Assembly: GCA_001602435.1 (NCBI GenBank)
Contig: CP012156.1
Span: 248,001 to 312,000, forward strand
Direction: 5' to 3'
From: Hyphomonadaceae bacterium UKL13-1
GTDB lineage: Bacteria > Pseudomonadota > Alphaproteobacteria > Caulobacterales > Aquidulcibacteraceae
DNA: 64,000 bases
The translations under genes were made by a program, and so were the position numbers. Below the pieces are notes generated by a model. That model had not been told where the DNA came from. It did not search any database and saw nothing but the letters and a program-made list of their open reading frames with translations. Of this stretch, positions 1 through 9,382 are shown one piece after another (position 1 is the first letter of the stretch; the number at the start of each line of letters is the position of its first letter).

Positions 1-133
1 CTTGCACGGCACCTTTCAGCTTTTGCAGATCGCCGCTAACGCGCATGAAATCATCGTCGGTCAGCTTGCCCCATTCGGACTTGGCTGCGCCGATGAATTG
101 ATCGAATTGGCCTTTGATGGTGTCGTTGTTCAT
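1..133 (-). CDS. CsbD-family stress protein (partial)
   Basis: Read on the minus strand from an ATG at 131-133, this gives about 44 residues beginning MNNDTIKGQFDQFIGAAKSE, followed by WGKLTDDDF and a KLKG stretch. The pattern of IKG, GAAKSEWGKLTDDD and LKGAVQ is typical of CsbD-like proteins, which are short, soluble, general-stress-induced proteins of unknown biochemical role. The gene runs off the left edge, so its C-terminus is missing. It lies 38 bases downstream of the superoxide dismutase gene on the same strand, which fits a stress-response neighbourhood. Confidence 0.8.
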   Translation of the reverse strand, partial: MNNDTIKGQFDQFIGAAKSEWGKLTDDDFMRVSGDLQKLKGAVQ

Positions 134-171
134 GATCTTCGCCTTTGGTTGGGAGGTATGGATGAAACGCT

Positions 172-861
172 CTAAGCGGCATCTGGTTCCCGGCTCAGCC
201 CATCTTCATAGCGTGTCTTGGCCATCGACCAGTCTGCCAACTGCCCAAAGAAACCATCGATCCAACCGGCTCTGTCAGAGGCACGATCAAGGTAATAGGC
301 ATGCTCCCAGATGTCGCAGACCAGTAAGACGACCAAACTGGGGTCATCCAGAAGTGTCTCGGCATCGCGTGTCAGCTCCAAGCGGACCGCACCTTCATGG
401 TCGGCGACCAGCCAGATCCAGCCAGATCCAACCCTGCTTTTGCCTAAGGCAATGGCGGCGTCGGTGAAGCCCGCGAAATCACCGAACTTGCCATTGATGG
501 CGATCTCGAGACTGCCGTCCGGACGGGTAAGGCCGGCGGCTTGGTGGCAGGTCCAGAAGAAGCCGTGATTGAGGGCTTGACCGGCTTGTTCCAAGAGACC
601 GTGGGCTTCAATGCTGCGGGCAAAGCTGATCACTTCGACGGCCGTTTCGAACTTTTTGGCCATGGGCTCCATCAATCGGTTCGCTCCATCCACATAAGCT
701 TGGTGGTGCTTGCCCAAGTGGACACCCAAAGTTTCGGCCCCAGTGATTGGTACCAAAGCCGTAACCTCGAAGGGCAGCGTGGGTAGGACAAAGGTTCCGG
801 ACGATCGGTTGAAGACACCGAAGGATTCATCGGGGGAAAGGGTGTGACCTTCAAGCGACAT
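172..861 (-). CDS. Fe/Mn-family superoxide dismutase
   Basis: A 229-residue protein that should convert superoxide to hydrogen peroxide and oxygen. The four metal-ligand regions are visible: the first His in LGVHLGKHHQAYVD, the second in ALNHGFFW, and the Asp and last His in the signature DIWEHAYY near the C-terminus. There is no signal peptide, so it is probably cytoplasmic. I chose the ATG at 859-861 because GGAGG lies five bases upstream; the longer reading would use a TTG. The start overlaps the end of the preceding small ORF by 11 bases, suggesting translational coupling. Whether iron or manganese is used cannot be told from sequence by eye. Confidence 0.93.
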   Translation of the reverse strand: MSLEGHTLSPDESFGVFNRSSGTFVLPTLPFEVTALVPITGAETLGVHLGKHHQAYVDGANRLMEPMAKKFETAVEVISFARSIEAHGLLEQAGQALNHGFFWTCHQAAGLTRPDGSLEIAINGKFGDFAGFTDAAIALGKSRVGSGWIWLVADHEGAVRLELTRDAETLLDDPSLVVLLVCDIWEHAYYLDRASDRAGWIDGFFGQLADWSMAKTRYEDGLSREPDAA

Positions 862-1033
862 CGGAGCCTCCAAGTTGGCTCAGGGTTTCGCAAAAGGGCG
901 TGATGCGCGGGTGCGCCTCAGTAAACTCCCAGCGGTCAAAGTCTTGGTCATAGAGTTTTAGAATGGAGTCTGGCGCTAGGTATTGAGGCGCTTGATCTGG
1001 GTGGGTTGCATCGTCGCTTGGCAGTTCGGGCAT
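851..1033 (-). CDS. small hypothetical protein coupled to superoxide dismutase
   Basis: A 60-residue acidic ORF starting MPELPSDDATHPDQAPQYLA, with a good AGGAG ribosome site six to seven bases before its ATG at 1031-1033. Its stop lies inside the start region of the superoxide dismutase gene, so the two are probably translated in a coupled way. It has no signal peptide, membrane segment or motif I recognise. The strong ribosome site and tight overlap argue that it is real, but no family is assigned. It could be a small co-expressed stress protein or a leader ORF controlling dismutase translation. Confidence 0.5.
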   Translation of the reverse strand: MPELPSDDATHPDQAPQYLAPDSILKLYDQDFDRWEFTEAHPRITPFCETLSQLGGSDVA

Positions 1034-1188
1034 GCGTGTCTCCTGAGTGTCCCTTTGATCCATCTGATCCAGATTGAGTGGGCGTTGCTCTCGGTTAGGG
1101 TTACGCCCCCACCCGCACGCGGTTCCAAAAATATCTGTGTTCGCCTTTCTGAAAGGAACCCTTTTTTCGTGTTGGCGTTGATGGACTG

Positions 1189-1210
1189 ATGCCGGCCTTT
1201 GCTGGCGTGA
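1189..1210. repeat. dispersed-type GCCGGC...GCTGGC palindromic element
   Basis: The bases GCCGGC (1191-1196) and GCTGGC (1201-1206) form a short imperfect hairpin in a context (GATGCCGGC..TTTGCTGGCGTGA) like the intergenic repeats common in proteobacterial genomes. It lies just before the glycosyltransferase gene. This is a reason not to use the upstream ATG at 1189 as a start. Only one copy is seen in this window. Confidence 0.35.
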
Positions 1211-1224
1211 TAAGGATCAAGTCC

Positions 1225-3561
1225 ATGCAGCCAGCTCCCCCTGATGCTCCACGTACGACCATTCTGCCAAGCCTCGAGGGGCTATTGCGCTTTCTGCCGC
1301 AAACGGCTGAGCCGACCGACCGACGCGTCGCGATTGTTGGCACTTTTCCGCCGCGACGGTGCGGAATCGCAACCTTTACCGCAGACGTCCGGCGCTCTTT
1401 AAACCTGTTGGACGGCTGGGCCTGCGACCTTGTTCGCATCTTAGATGACGACGAAGCGCTGACGGAGGAGCCCGCGCTGTATCGTATCCGTCAGCATGTG
1501 CAAACCGACTATCGCAAAGCGGCTGATCGCCTCAATCATCTCGGTATCGACGTGGTGTCGATCCAGCATGAATTTGGGATTTTTGGCGGCATTGATGGCG
1601 CTTATATTCTCGACCTGATCGACCGTCTGACCGCCCCCGTAGTGATCACCATGCATACGGTGATCGAGACACCAACCCAAGGACAGCGCCATGTGGTCGC
1701 CGCCCTTTTGCGGCGTGCCGACCAAGTCATTGTGATGGCCAAGAAGGGCGCGGATTTGCTGAGTGACGTCTATGGTGCCGACCCAGCGAAGGTCACTATT
1801 TGTCCGCATGGCACGCCAGATCGGCCGTTTGCGCGACCGGATTCCTTCAAAGCAAGTTTGGGCCTTAGCCCCTATAAAGTGTTATTGACCTTTGGCTTGT
1901 TGTCGCCGGGCAAGGGCCTTGAAACCCTCATTGCCGCCATGCCTCAAATTGTCGCCGCCCATCCAGACGCCCTGTATGTCGTCCTCGGTGCAACCCACCC
2001 CAACCTCAAACGGGTGGACGGAGAGGCCTACCGCGATGGTTTGATAAGACTAGCGGAAGATTTGGGCGTTGCGGACCACATCCGTTTTGTGGATGCCTTT
2101 GTCGATGATGCGCTGTTGCTGACCTATCTCAGCGCGGCAGACATCTATGTGACACCCTATTTGAACCAAGCCCAAGTCACATCCGGCACGCTGGCTTACG
2201 CGATTGCCTTGGGCAAGCCTGTCATATCCACGCCATTTTGGCACGCAACCGAATGGGTGGATGAGACGTGCGGTGCTTTGGTCGATTTTGGTGATTCCGC
2301 TGGCTTTGCTGCTGTCATTTCCCGCTTGCTCGAAGACCCCGCACAGCTTCTAGCAGCCGGGCAGTCGGCTTACGCCAAGGGCCGCACGACGATTTGGGAG
2401 CGCTCTGCCGAAGCCTATGCCGCCGCGTTTCAAACCGCGATCACCCGGCGTCAAGAACCGCATTTGCCGGCCCCCCGCCTGACAGATCAAAGCCTGCCGT
2501 CGCTCCTGGCGGTCCAGCGTGTGACCGATGCCTGCGGGATTATGCAGCATGCTTCCTATGGCATCGACAATCGCGCTCATGGCTATTGTATTGATGATGC
2601 GGTTCGCGCGCTCATCCTCATCCAGCGCTTTAGGGAATTAGGTCATAAGAACCATACGCTCGATCATTTAGAGCGCACCTATGCAGCCTTTGTCCAACAT
2701 GCTTGGAATCCGGACACACAGCGCTTCCGAAATTTCATGGGCTATAATCGTACGTGGTTAGAAGCAGAGGGTTCGCCCGACAGCAATGGTCGAACCTTCT
2801 GGGCGCTGGGTGAGACAGCTTGCTATGCTGAGCATGAGCAAGTTCGCTTGTGGGCTATCGCTCTTGCAAAAGAAGTAGGGCCATCGGCAGCAACTTTAGG
2901 ATCGTTGCGAGCCCAGTGCTTCACGATCCTCGGGGCGGTCAGTCTGTTACATGGAGAGCCGCATAATCTGGCAGTCTATGACATGTTGGTGCAGCATGCC
3001 GAAGGCCTGATGGCGCGGTTTGAAACCCACAGCGCGCCAACTTGGCAGTGGCTGGAGCCCAGCCTATCCTATGACAACGCCCGCATCCCACAGGCCCTGA
3101 TCGCAGCTGGCGTTAGTCTCAGCCGACCTGACATGCTGGCTATTGGCCTCAAGACTTTGGCTTGGCTCGACACCATTCAAAAATCTCCCAATGGATTTTT
3201 CCGAGCGGTGGGAAGTTCGACCCCCGCGACCGCATTCGCGCCGCCGCGACTGCTCGACCAACAACCGATTGAGGCCTGTGCGACGATTGATGCGGCCTTA
3301 GCTGCTTATGCCGCCACCAAACAGAGCAAGTGGCTCATTATGGCCCAAACGGCTCATGCGTGGTTTTTTGGCGAAAATGATAATGGCCTGCCACTAAGCG
3401 ATCTACGTGGCGGTTGTTATGATGGTTTGACCGAAACAGGGCTCAACCGAAATCAAGGCGCTGAGTCTATTCTGGCGCTGCAAATGTCCAATTGCGCGAT
3501 GGCGCGCGTAACAAACATCGGCATCAATCAGCCGATGCGCCCAATCGGTCTATCCATGTGA
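1225..3561 (+). CDS. GT4-type glycosyltransferase with C-terminal helical-toroid domain
   Basis: A 778-residue protein. Residues of about 35-400 look like a GT-B glycosyltransferase of family 4: VAIVGTFPPRRCGIATFT at the N-terminus, SIQHEFGIFGG, PHGTPD, FGLLSPGKGLETLI and the sugar-nucleotide region with GKPVIST. The C-terminal part (from about 430) has repeated helical segments such as IDDAVRALILIQRF and GLTETGLNRNQGAESILA, resembling an (alpha/alpha)6-toroid, but I cannot name its family. I prefer the ATG at 1225, which has AAGGA about nine bases upstream, over the ATG at 1189 inside a repeat. The next gene, a GH130 enzyme, overlaps its stop. The pair suggests synthesis or turnover of a mannose-containing glycan or solute; the substrate is not known. 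Confidence 0.82.
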   Translation: MQPAPPDAPRTTILPSLEGLLRFLPQTAEPTDRRVAIVGTFPPRRCGIATFTADVRRSLNLLDGWACDLVRILDDDEALTEEPALYRIRQHVQTDYRKAADRLNHLGIDVVSIQHEFGIFGGIDGAYILDLIDRLTAPVVITMHTVIETPTQGQRHVVAALLRRADQVIVMAKKGADLLSDVYGADPAKVTICPHGTPDRPFARPDSFKASLGLSPYKVLLTFGLLSPGKGLETLIAAMPQIVAAHPDALYVVLGATHPNLKRVDGEAYRDGLIRLAEDLGVADHIRFVDAFVDDALLLTYLSAADIYVTPYLNQAQVTSGTLAYAIALGKPVISTPFWHATEWVDETCGALVDFGDSAGFAAVISRLLEDPAQLLAAGQSAYAKGRTTIWERSAEAYAAAFQTAITRRQEPHLPAPRLTDQSLPSLLAVQRVTDACGIMQHASYGIDNRAHGYCIDDAVRALILIQRFRELGHKNHTLDHLERTYAAFVQHAWNPDTQRFRNFMGYNRTWLEAEGSPDSNGRTFWALGETACYAEHEQVRLWAIALAKEVGPSAATLGSLRAQCFTILGAVSLLHGEPHNLAVYDMLVQHAEGLMARFETHSAPTWQWLEPSLSYDNARIPQALIAAGVSLSRPDMLAIGLKTLAWLDTIQKSPNGFFRAVGSSTPATAFAPPRLLDQQPIEACATIDAALAAYAATKQSKWLIMAQTAHAWFFGENDNGLPLSDLRGGCYDGLTETGLNRNQGAESILALQMSNCAMARVTNIGINQPMRPIGLSM

Positions 3562-4835
3562 TCCAATTATTGGAAGGCACGCTTCTTCCCGATCCGTCCT
3601 TGGTTGTGATCCGGCCGTTTCACATCGCGCCGGAGCCACGCGATTTGCACCCGACGCAACTGGCGCGGGCACGACGTATCTTTCACACGGTGGCCACGCT
3701 CGATCAAGAAACCTGTCTGCGTGCTCTGGCGCATGTGAACGCAGACTTTAAAGGGCGACACTGGGAAACCCGCAGCTTGTTTCTCGATCGCAGCCTTCGG
3801 ATTTGTGAGGCGATTGCTGGCGATTGCGATACGCTGTCGTCGGCCCATCTGGAGCTGATCGGTGCCTATTTCTGCCTTGAATACGCCTATTGTGCCGCTG
3901 CAGTGACCAACCCGTCAATAGTCGCGCACCCCGATCAGACTGGCATGCGCCCTGGAGATTTGCGTTTCATCCTTTCGCTTCGCAACGTGGGGGAGGGGCA
4001 TATCTCCTCTATTTCGTTTCGGGAAGGGATTTTGACCCGGGATGATACCTTGCAGATCTGGCCACAAACCAGCCCTACGCTGGCGGCCAACTCCATCGGA
4101 CCTGACGCAGACGGTTTCGTTAATGTGCAGCGGCCGCCAACCGTTCCCATTTCAGCCGCCGTGATCTTTCCGGTCACCAATGCCCAGCGCAATGGACTCG
4201 AAGACCTTCGAATGGTGCGGTTTGAGGAGGAGGGGCAACCGTCAGCTTTCCATGGCACCTATACCGCTTATTCAGGATTGGAGGTGCGGTCAGAACTCAT
4301 GACAACCGCCGACTTTACTGACTTTAAGCTAAAACCCATGACCGGTACGGCCGTCACCGGAAAAGGTATGGCCCTATTCCCGCGCCGTATAAATGGGGCT
4401 TATGCCATGCTCGGCCGCTATGATGGTGAGAGCCATTTCTACATGCAATCTGACCAATTGCTGCATTGGGACAAGGGCGAGGTGATTGCCAGCCCAAAAT
4501 ATCTCTGGGACCTCGTCCAGACGGGTAATTGCGGATCTCCCATTGAATTGGATGAAGGCTTCTTGGTGCTAACACATGGGGTTGGGGCGATGCGCAAATA
4601 TGCGATGGGTGCCCTTTTGCTCGACAAGACAAATCCGCGTGTGGTCCTAGGCCGTACGCCTGAACCCATTCTGGTGCCCAGCGATCGGGGCCGCAACGGC
4701 TATGTGCCGAATGTAGTCTATGCCTGCGGGGCTCTGCGCAATGGCAGCAAAATCCTACTTCCCTATGGAGTCTCAGATTCTTCCGTGGCCTTTGGCCTAA
4801 TCGACATCCCAAAACTCCTTGAACAGCTTCACTAA
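3558..4835 (+). CDS. GH130-family beta-mannoside phosphorylase/hydrolase
   Basis: A protein of about 425 residues with features of GH130 enzymes, which phosphorolyse or hydrolyse beta-mannosides: the GLEDLRMVRF segment carrying the family's conserved acidic residue, GSPIELDEGFLVLTHGVG, and a five-bladed-propeller-like pattern of strand repeats. A longer reading starts at the ATG at 3492. I prefer the GTG at 3558 because it overlaps the stop of the glycosyltransferase gene as GTGA, a usual sign of translational coupling, and because 66 bases of overlap would otherwise be needed. Phosphorylase and hydrolase cannot be separated by eye. The tight link to the upstream transferase suggests a shared pathway. 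Confidence 0.83.
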   Translation: MIQLLEGTLLPDPSLVVIRPFHIAPEPRDLHPTQLARARRIFHTVATLDQETCLRALAHVNADFKGRHWETRSLFLDRSLRICEAIAGDCDTLSSAHLELIGAYFCLEYAYCAAAVTNPSIVAHPDQTGMRPGDLRFILSLRNVGEGHISSISFREGILTRDDTLQIWPQTSPTLAANSIGPDADGFVNVQRPPTVPISAAVIFPVTNAQRNGLEDLRMVRFEEEGQPSAFHGTYTAYSGLEVRSELMTTADFTDFKLKPMTGTAVTGKGMALFPRRINGAYAMLGRYDGESHFYMQSDQLLHWDKGEVIASPKYLWDLVQTGNCGSPIELDEGFLVLTHGVGAMRKYAMGALLLDKTNPRVVLGRTPEPILVPSDRGRNGYVPNVVYACGALRNGSKILLPYGVSDSSVAFGLIDIPKLLEQLH

Positions 4836-4916
4836 AGTGCGTCGCCGGGAACCTGCAGGCGGCTCGGGCGTTGCCTTTCAGACAGCTTTGACTGCCCGTC
4901 GATAAAGGATATTCCC

Positions 4917-5501
4917 ATGACAATTTTCAATTTTCAAAAGACCTATGCCATTTTACCGCTCTTGGTTCTGACCTTGGGCGCTTGTTCCACCACCACCATT
5001 GAAGCGCCGAAGCCGCAAGCGGTCACGGTCGTGACAGCAGACCCCATTGTGATGACCGTGCCGGCAACCGGCCCTGGCGATGTCGCGACCGTGGCCGCTG
5101 GCTATGGCCAGTTCAACACCTTGCTAGCGGCAGCCAATGCTGCTGGCCTTTACGACCGCCTGACCATGTCGGGCCCGATCACCGTGTTTGCACCGACGGA
5201 TCAGGCCTTTGCCAATCTGCCAGCTGGCACGTTGGAGAAATTGCTCAAGGTTGAAAATCGTGCCGCTCTGCGCCGTATCGTCTCTTACCATATCGTTAGT
5301 GGACGTGTGCCTTCGTCTGGCCTCATGGGCATCACCATGACCAGCCCAACTTTGGAAGGACATTCTGTGGCCATTGACGGTCGCAATGGCGTTCGCGTCA
5401 ACAATGCGACCGTGGTGCAAGCCGACATTCCGGCGAGCAATGGCGTCATCCACGCCATTGACACCGTTTTGATGCCGGCAGACTTGCCTTATATCCGCTA
5501 A
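4917..5501 (+). CDS. FAS1 (fasciclin) domain lipoprotein
   Basis: A 194-residue protein with a lipoprotein signal: a hydrophobic stretch ending LTLGAC (Cys about residue 22), so it is likely anchored in an envelope membrane. The rest is one fasciclin domain with the usual blocks: FNTLLAAANAAGLYDRL, ITVFAPTDQAFANLP, the YHIV segment and a final VIHAIDTVLMP. Such domains mediate adhesion or surface contacts, but bacterial roles are mostly undefined. It stands alone, about 80 bases after the GH130 gene, and faces the convergent TBDR gene across a hairpin. Confidence 0.9.
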   Translation: MTIFNFQKTYAILPLLVLTLGACSTTTIEAPKPQAVTVVTADPIVMTVPATGPGDVATVAAGYGQFNTLLAAANAAGLYDRLTMSGPITVFAPTDQAFANLPAGTLEKLLKVENRAALRRIVSYHIVSGRVPSSGLMGITMTSPTLEGHSVAIDGRNGVRVNNATVVQADIPASNGVIHAIDTVLMPADLPYIR

Positions 5502-5509
5502 TCCAAAAT

Positions 5510-5549
5510 GCCCGACCTCTGTGCCCTTCCATGGGCACAGAGGCTGGGC
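5510..5549. terminator. bidirectional terminator-like hairpin
   Basis: A perfect 11-base inverted repeat CCTCTGTGCCC (5516-5526) / GGGCACAGAGG (5533-5543) with a six-base loop, extended by outer GCCC/GGGC pairs. It lies exactly between the convergent FAS1 and TBDR genes. On the minus-strand reading the hairpin is followed by a TTTT run after a short GC tract, so termination is likely, mainly for the TBDR transcript. Confidence 0.65.
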
Positions 5550-5555
5550 TGCGGC

Positions 5556-7935
5556 TTAGAATTGCTTCTTCAGGCTGAGCTTATAGCTGCGGCCTTCGGG
5601 TTCTAAGAGTCCACTTTGATAGGCTGTTGGAACGAGCCCTGTCGAATTCGTGACCTTGCGCTCATTATCGGTCAGATTATTGATTTCAAACCTGATTTGT
5701 GCGCCGTTTAAGAAGGGCACCGCCATATTGAGTTGTGGCATCAAATCCGTGGATGCAAAGAGCGATAGGTCCAACGTGGCCTGATCATCGACGAACAGAC
5801 GCTCCCTACCATATCCCGTCGCGATCTCTCCCTCGCCCTTCCAGACCGCAGCGAGACGTCCGCCAATACCCCGATAATTGAGACCGCCGTCGAGGGTCAG
5901 ATGATGTCTGCGCCCCATCTCCGTGTCCAGCGCACCGCCATCCAGCAAATCCAGCTTCAAGGCGCTATTTTTCAGGATAAGCGTATCATCCAGTGTGTAG
6001 GCGTAATTCAAGCCAATGTTCCAGCGACCCCCAGGGATCTTGGCTGCTTGCATGAGTTGGTTGAAGTCTGGTGGCGTGCCTCCTGGCGGGGGCTTGAATC
6101 CGGGCGGCGGCGTAATGCCGGGGGGCAGGCCGCCGGGCAAAGTAGTAGCATCTGGGTTTTCGTCCTGCGCCTTTTGAACCTTCGTGACAATGTCGCGCAG
6201 AAATTGCGGGGCTTGGCCAAAGTTGCGGCTGTAAGATAAGCCGAAGCTCACGGTCTCGGTTTGACGGTCACCCAGATTGAGGGCGCGTGTGTCCTGCCCG
6301 ATCAAAGTCCCGGCACTATTGCGCTGATAGCGGCTTGAAAAGGCTGTCTCTGCGGCGCGGGTATTGACCCCGAGATTGCCGATGTAATCCTCAGTCTTGT
6401 TGCGGGCATAGGTCAAAGACAGATTGAGGCCATCAATTTGAAGCGGTGCAAAGCTGGCCCCCAAGATGAAGTCGCGTTGTTGTTCGGGGAGAAGGGCTCC
6501 ATTGCCGCCGCGCGTTTCGTCGAGTCTCAGGCTTAGGCCTGTTCGTGCGTCATAGACTGATGCGGATGGGATATTGGTTTGAGGTCCGCCCAATTGCTCA
6601 AGGGTTGGAAGCTTCTCGCTGGTGCTGAAGCGGGTTGTGATCTGTAGCTCGTTGGTGGGTGACCAATTGAGACCCGTTCCCCAGCCGCCAGAGCCACCAA
6701 AGTCGCTGCTGCTGGCCAGTTCACCATTGAGCGTGAGAGATAGATCACCAAAGCGGCTTCCAGCTGCCTTTCGGCTTGTCAAAGGGATGGTAAAACTACC
6801 GTTTATATCGACTTTGGTGCGGTCGATGTCGTTTGAGCCCGCAAGTAATCCGCGCGTAAAGTCAGATTCCAGCTTTTCGGCAAAGGCTTGTGTGCGCAGA
6901 CTAAAGGCTCCCGTTCCCGCCAAAAGACCGGGCACAGGGCCTGCCAGCGTGCCGTCAAAGGATGCGCCTGTTAGCTGTTAATTTGGTGCGGTCGCGTGCT
7001 CGCCCGTCGGCCCGGTCCGTCCGCGTGGTCTGGTCCTCAGAGAGGGCAGAGACAATCGCGGTCCAGCGGCGGTCTTTCACAACACCTTCCGTTGTCACAG
7101 AGGATTTGGCTTTGGTCGTCTCAGTGTCGCGCGCTAACCGCGACCCCGTCAGCGACCGGGACAGGATGGACTGGCTTGTCTCTGATTGAGCATCCACACC
7201 CATGGTCACATAGCCTTGCTCGCCCAAGCGGGCGACGGACTTACCTACGGCACCGGAGAAGCGATAAGTCTCGGTCTCAGGCAGGATACTCCGTATGCTG
7301 GGTATTCCGCCAGGCGACAGAGAAAGGCCAAGATCCTCTTCACTGACGCCGGAGGCTTTCTGGGCATCAAAGCTGAATACGGACCGGCCGTTCGTATCAA
7401 TCCTCGTGCTGTCGAGGACCAGATCATAGGTCTCGCGTTCAGCATCGGCCGACTGGCCAATGCCACCGGTGATGCCGTTGATTGAAAAGCGGCCGACTAA
7501 AATCAGATTGACGACCTTCTGATCGGCTGGGAAGCCGTATCGCAGCGCCACCTCCTCCGGATAGACTTCGACCCGGCGGATCGCGCGAACTGGGATAGCC
7601 CGAATCTCACTAAAGTCAGCGACCCGGCGGCCATTGACCAAGAGGATCGGCTTATTGTCGCCGCGTCGAGCGCCGCTTTGCGTCTGGGGCAAGAGCGTCA
7701 GCAAGAGCTCGGGCAGGCTCGTTGCGCCGGTTGTGCGGATTTCGAATGTGCCAATCACCAGCTCTGGCTTGACATCGCCGGGTACGCTCTCTGGCAGGCG
7801 CGATCCGCGCACGACCACGACCTCCATCGCGGGGTCCGCTTTTGGGGCGTCTGGAACGGACTGGGCGGCGCTAATTTGTGGGAGGCCCAGCGACAAGTAG
7901 AGGGCGGTTGAGGCAAGGCAGGCGGTGAGTTTCAT
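5556..7935 (-). pseudogene. TonB-dependent receptor interrupted by a frameshift
   Basis: The N-terminal part (6955-7935, 326 codons) has a signal peptide ending ISAAQS, a plug domain with LLVNGRRVADF and YPEEVALRYGFP, and the start of the barrel. It ends at a premature TGA. The C-terminal part continues in another frame to 5556 and ends in the typical outer-membrane phenylalanine (LSLKKQF). The switch must lie between about 6955 and 6985: residues TGASFDGTLAG follow naturally after RTKLTA if one base is skipped. The total span of 2380 bases is one more than a multiple of three, consistent with one inserted base. A proline/glycine-rich insert (PPGITPPPGFKPPPGGTPP) lies in the second part. It may be a true pseudogene or a sequencing error. 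Confidence 0.85.
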
Positions 7936-8050
7936 AAGACCATCTCTTTTTCTAGGGGAGGGATGGTCTGGTCTTTAGCTCAAGGCATAAAGCGATGTGC
8001 GGCAAGGCTTTGTATAGATGTGGCAAAGTATGTCACGGCTGCTGACCGGC

Positions 8051-9382
8051 TCAAATCCGATCAAAATCAATGCGCATCAAGGTGCCACTTTCGCCGCTGC
8101 GGTTCTTAGCACTTAGCTTGGCTTTGTGCCCTTCGGCGATCGAGCGCACAATGGCCAGCCCTAGCCCAGTACTGCCGTCGGCGCTGCGGGCTTGATCGCC
8201 ACGCACGAAGGGCTCGCCCGGGGCTGCTAGCACTTCTGTTGGAAGACCCGGTCCCCAATCACCGACTTCGATTGCGGGGGTAGGGTCGAGTGAGACAATG
8301 ACTTGGACGGACCCTTCGGTGTGACGCAGGGCGTTGTGGATCAGATTGCGAATGGCACGGACCATATCATTTGACCGCGCCAAAATCCGTGCCTTCGGGT
8401 TCTTGGTAATTGTTAGTCGGCTTGCAGATTCCGGGTTGGCGTCAATCAAGCCTGCGACGGCCTTTTCAACCAACTCATCGAGAAAAGCGATCTGCGTCGG
8501 CGCGGTCGCCAAGTCGCTGCGCGCGAGGAATAACGCGTCTTCGACAACTCGTTCAATTTCGCGAACTGACTCGCGCAAGCGATCTCGCGTCTCGTCATCG
8601 TCCACCAATTCTAAGCGAATGCGCATGGCTGTCACGGGTGTGCGTAAGTCATGGCCCAAGGCCCAAAGTGTTGCGCGCTGGCGGTCGAGCAATTGGCTGA
8701 TCCGCTGGGCCATGCGGTTGAAGGCACCAGCGGCGATCCGAAGCTCCAGCGGCCCGCGAACTGGGACTGTTTCGATGCGCTGGCTCTGCCCAATATTTTC
8801 GGACGCGGCCGCCAAGGTGGTCAAAGGCTGGGTCATGCGCCCAATCAGGAAGCTGGTGCCAAAGGTGATCAACACGCCCGAGATCAGGGTTGCGATCAGG
8901 GCGGCTAGGGGTGGGGGCAGATCAGGCTGGATACGGATCAGAATTGCGAGAGGCTGTTGGTCGCGCGGTGTCAGGATTGCGCCTACCTCTGGCCCGCCCT
9001 TTTGGACCTGTTGAAAGAGGTCGCCAAAGGTGAAAGCCGAAATACGCGGTGTAAACACGCGCAAGCTGCTGCCCCCCGAAGTTGCCATGATCTGGCTGGC
9101 CAGCAGCGGGGCTTCCTGCCAAGCATTCGGGTCCGGGGTCCAAGTCGCGGCAGGGCGAATGCTGATGGTCTCGTCCAAGCCGACTACTTCGCCGCGCTCA
9201 AGCGAAGTCACGACCGGTGTCAGGCGCGCTAGCGTTTCGGCATTGACGATCGTGCGAATGATTTCATTGCGGTCGCCAAAAAAGAAGACGACCGTTAGAA
9301 TATTGGAGAGAACGACCGCCAAAACGGCCAGACCGCCAACTTGCAGAGCAAGTCTAGAACCAATTAGTTTTCGTCCGACCAT
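8051..9382 (-). CDS. sensor histidine kinase (EnvZ-like)
   Basis: A 443-residue membrane kinase: an N-terminal membrane helix (LALQVGGLAVLAVVLSNIL), a periplasmic sensor region, a second helix (LIATLISGVLITFGTSFLI), a HAMP segment, the phospho-acceptor H-box LWALGHDLRTPVTAM, the N-box NLIHNALRHTEG and the ATP-binding glycine motifs DWGPGLP and STGLGLAIV. I chose the ATG at 9380-9382, which has GGAGG seven bases upstream and overlaps the end of the response-regulator gene by 19 bases. It should phosphorylate the adjacent OmpR-type regulator; the signal is unknown. Confidence 0.94.
   Translation of the reverse strand: MVGRKLIGSRLALQVGGLAVLAVVLSNILTVVFFFGDRNEIIRTIVNAETLARLTPVVTSLERGEVVGLDETISIRPAATWTPDPNAWQEAPLLASQIMATSGGSSLRVFTPRISAFTFGDLFQQVQKGGPEVGAILTPRDQQPLAILIRIQPDLPPPLAALIATLISGVLITFGTSFLIGRMTQPLTTLAAASENIGQSQRIETVPVRGPLELRIAAGAFNRMAQRISQLLDRQRATLWALGHDLRTPVTAMRIRLELVDDDETRDRLRESVREIERVVEDALFLARSDLATAPTQIAFLDELVEKAVAGLIDANPESASRLTITKNPKARILARSNDMVRAIRNLIHNALRHTEGSVQVIVSLDPTPAIEVGDWGPGLPTEVLAAPGEPFVRGDQARSADGSTGLGLAIVRSIAEGHKAKLSAKNRSGESGTLMRIDFDRI

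Noticed and set aside
1101..1439. Minus-strand ORF overlapping the glycosyltransferase start
   Set aside because: Its ITPAKAGIS-type residues are a translation of a common intergenic repeat and the rest is antisense to a clear gene.
4354..4923. Minus-strand ORF of 189 codons
   Set aside because: Lies antisense within the GH130 gene and has no recognisable domain or ribosome site.
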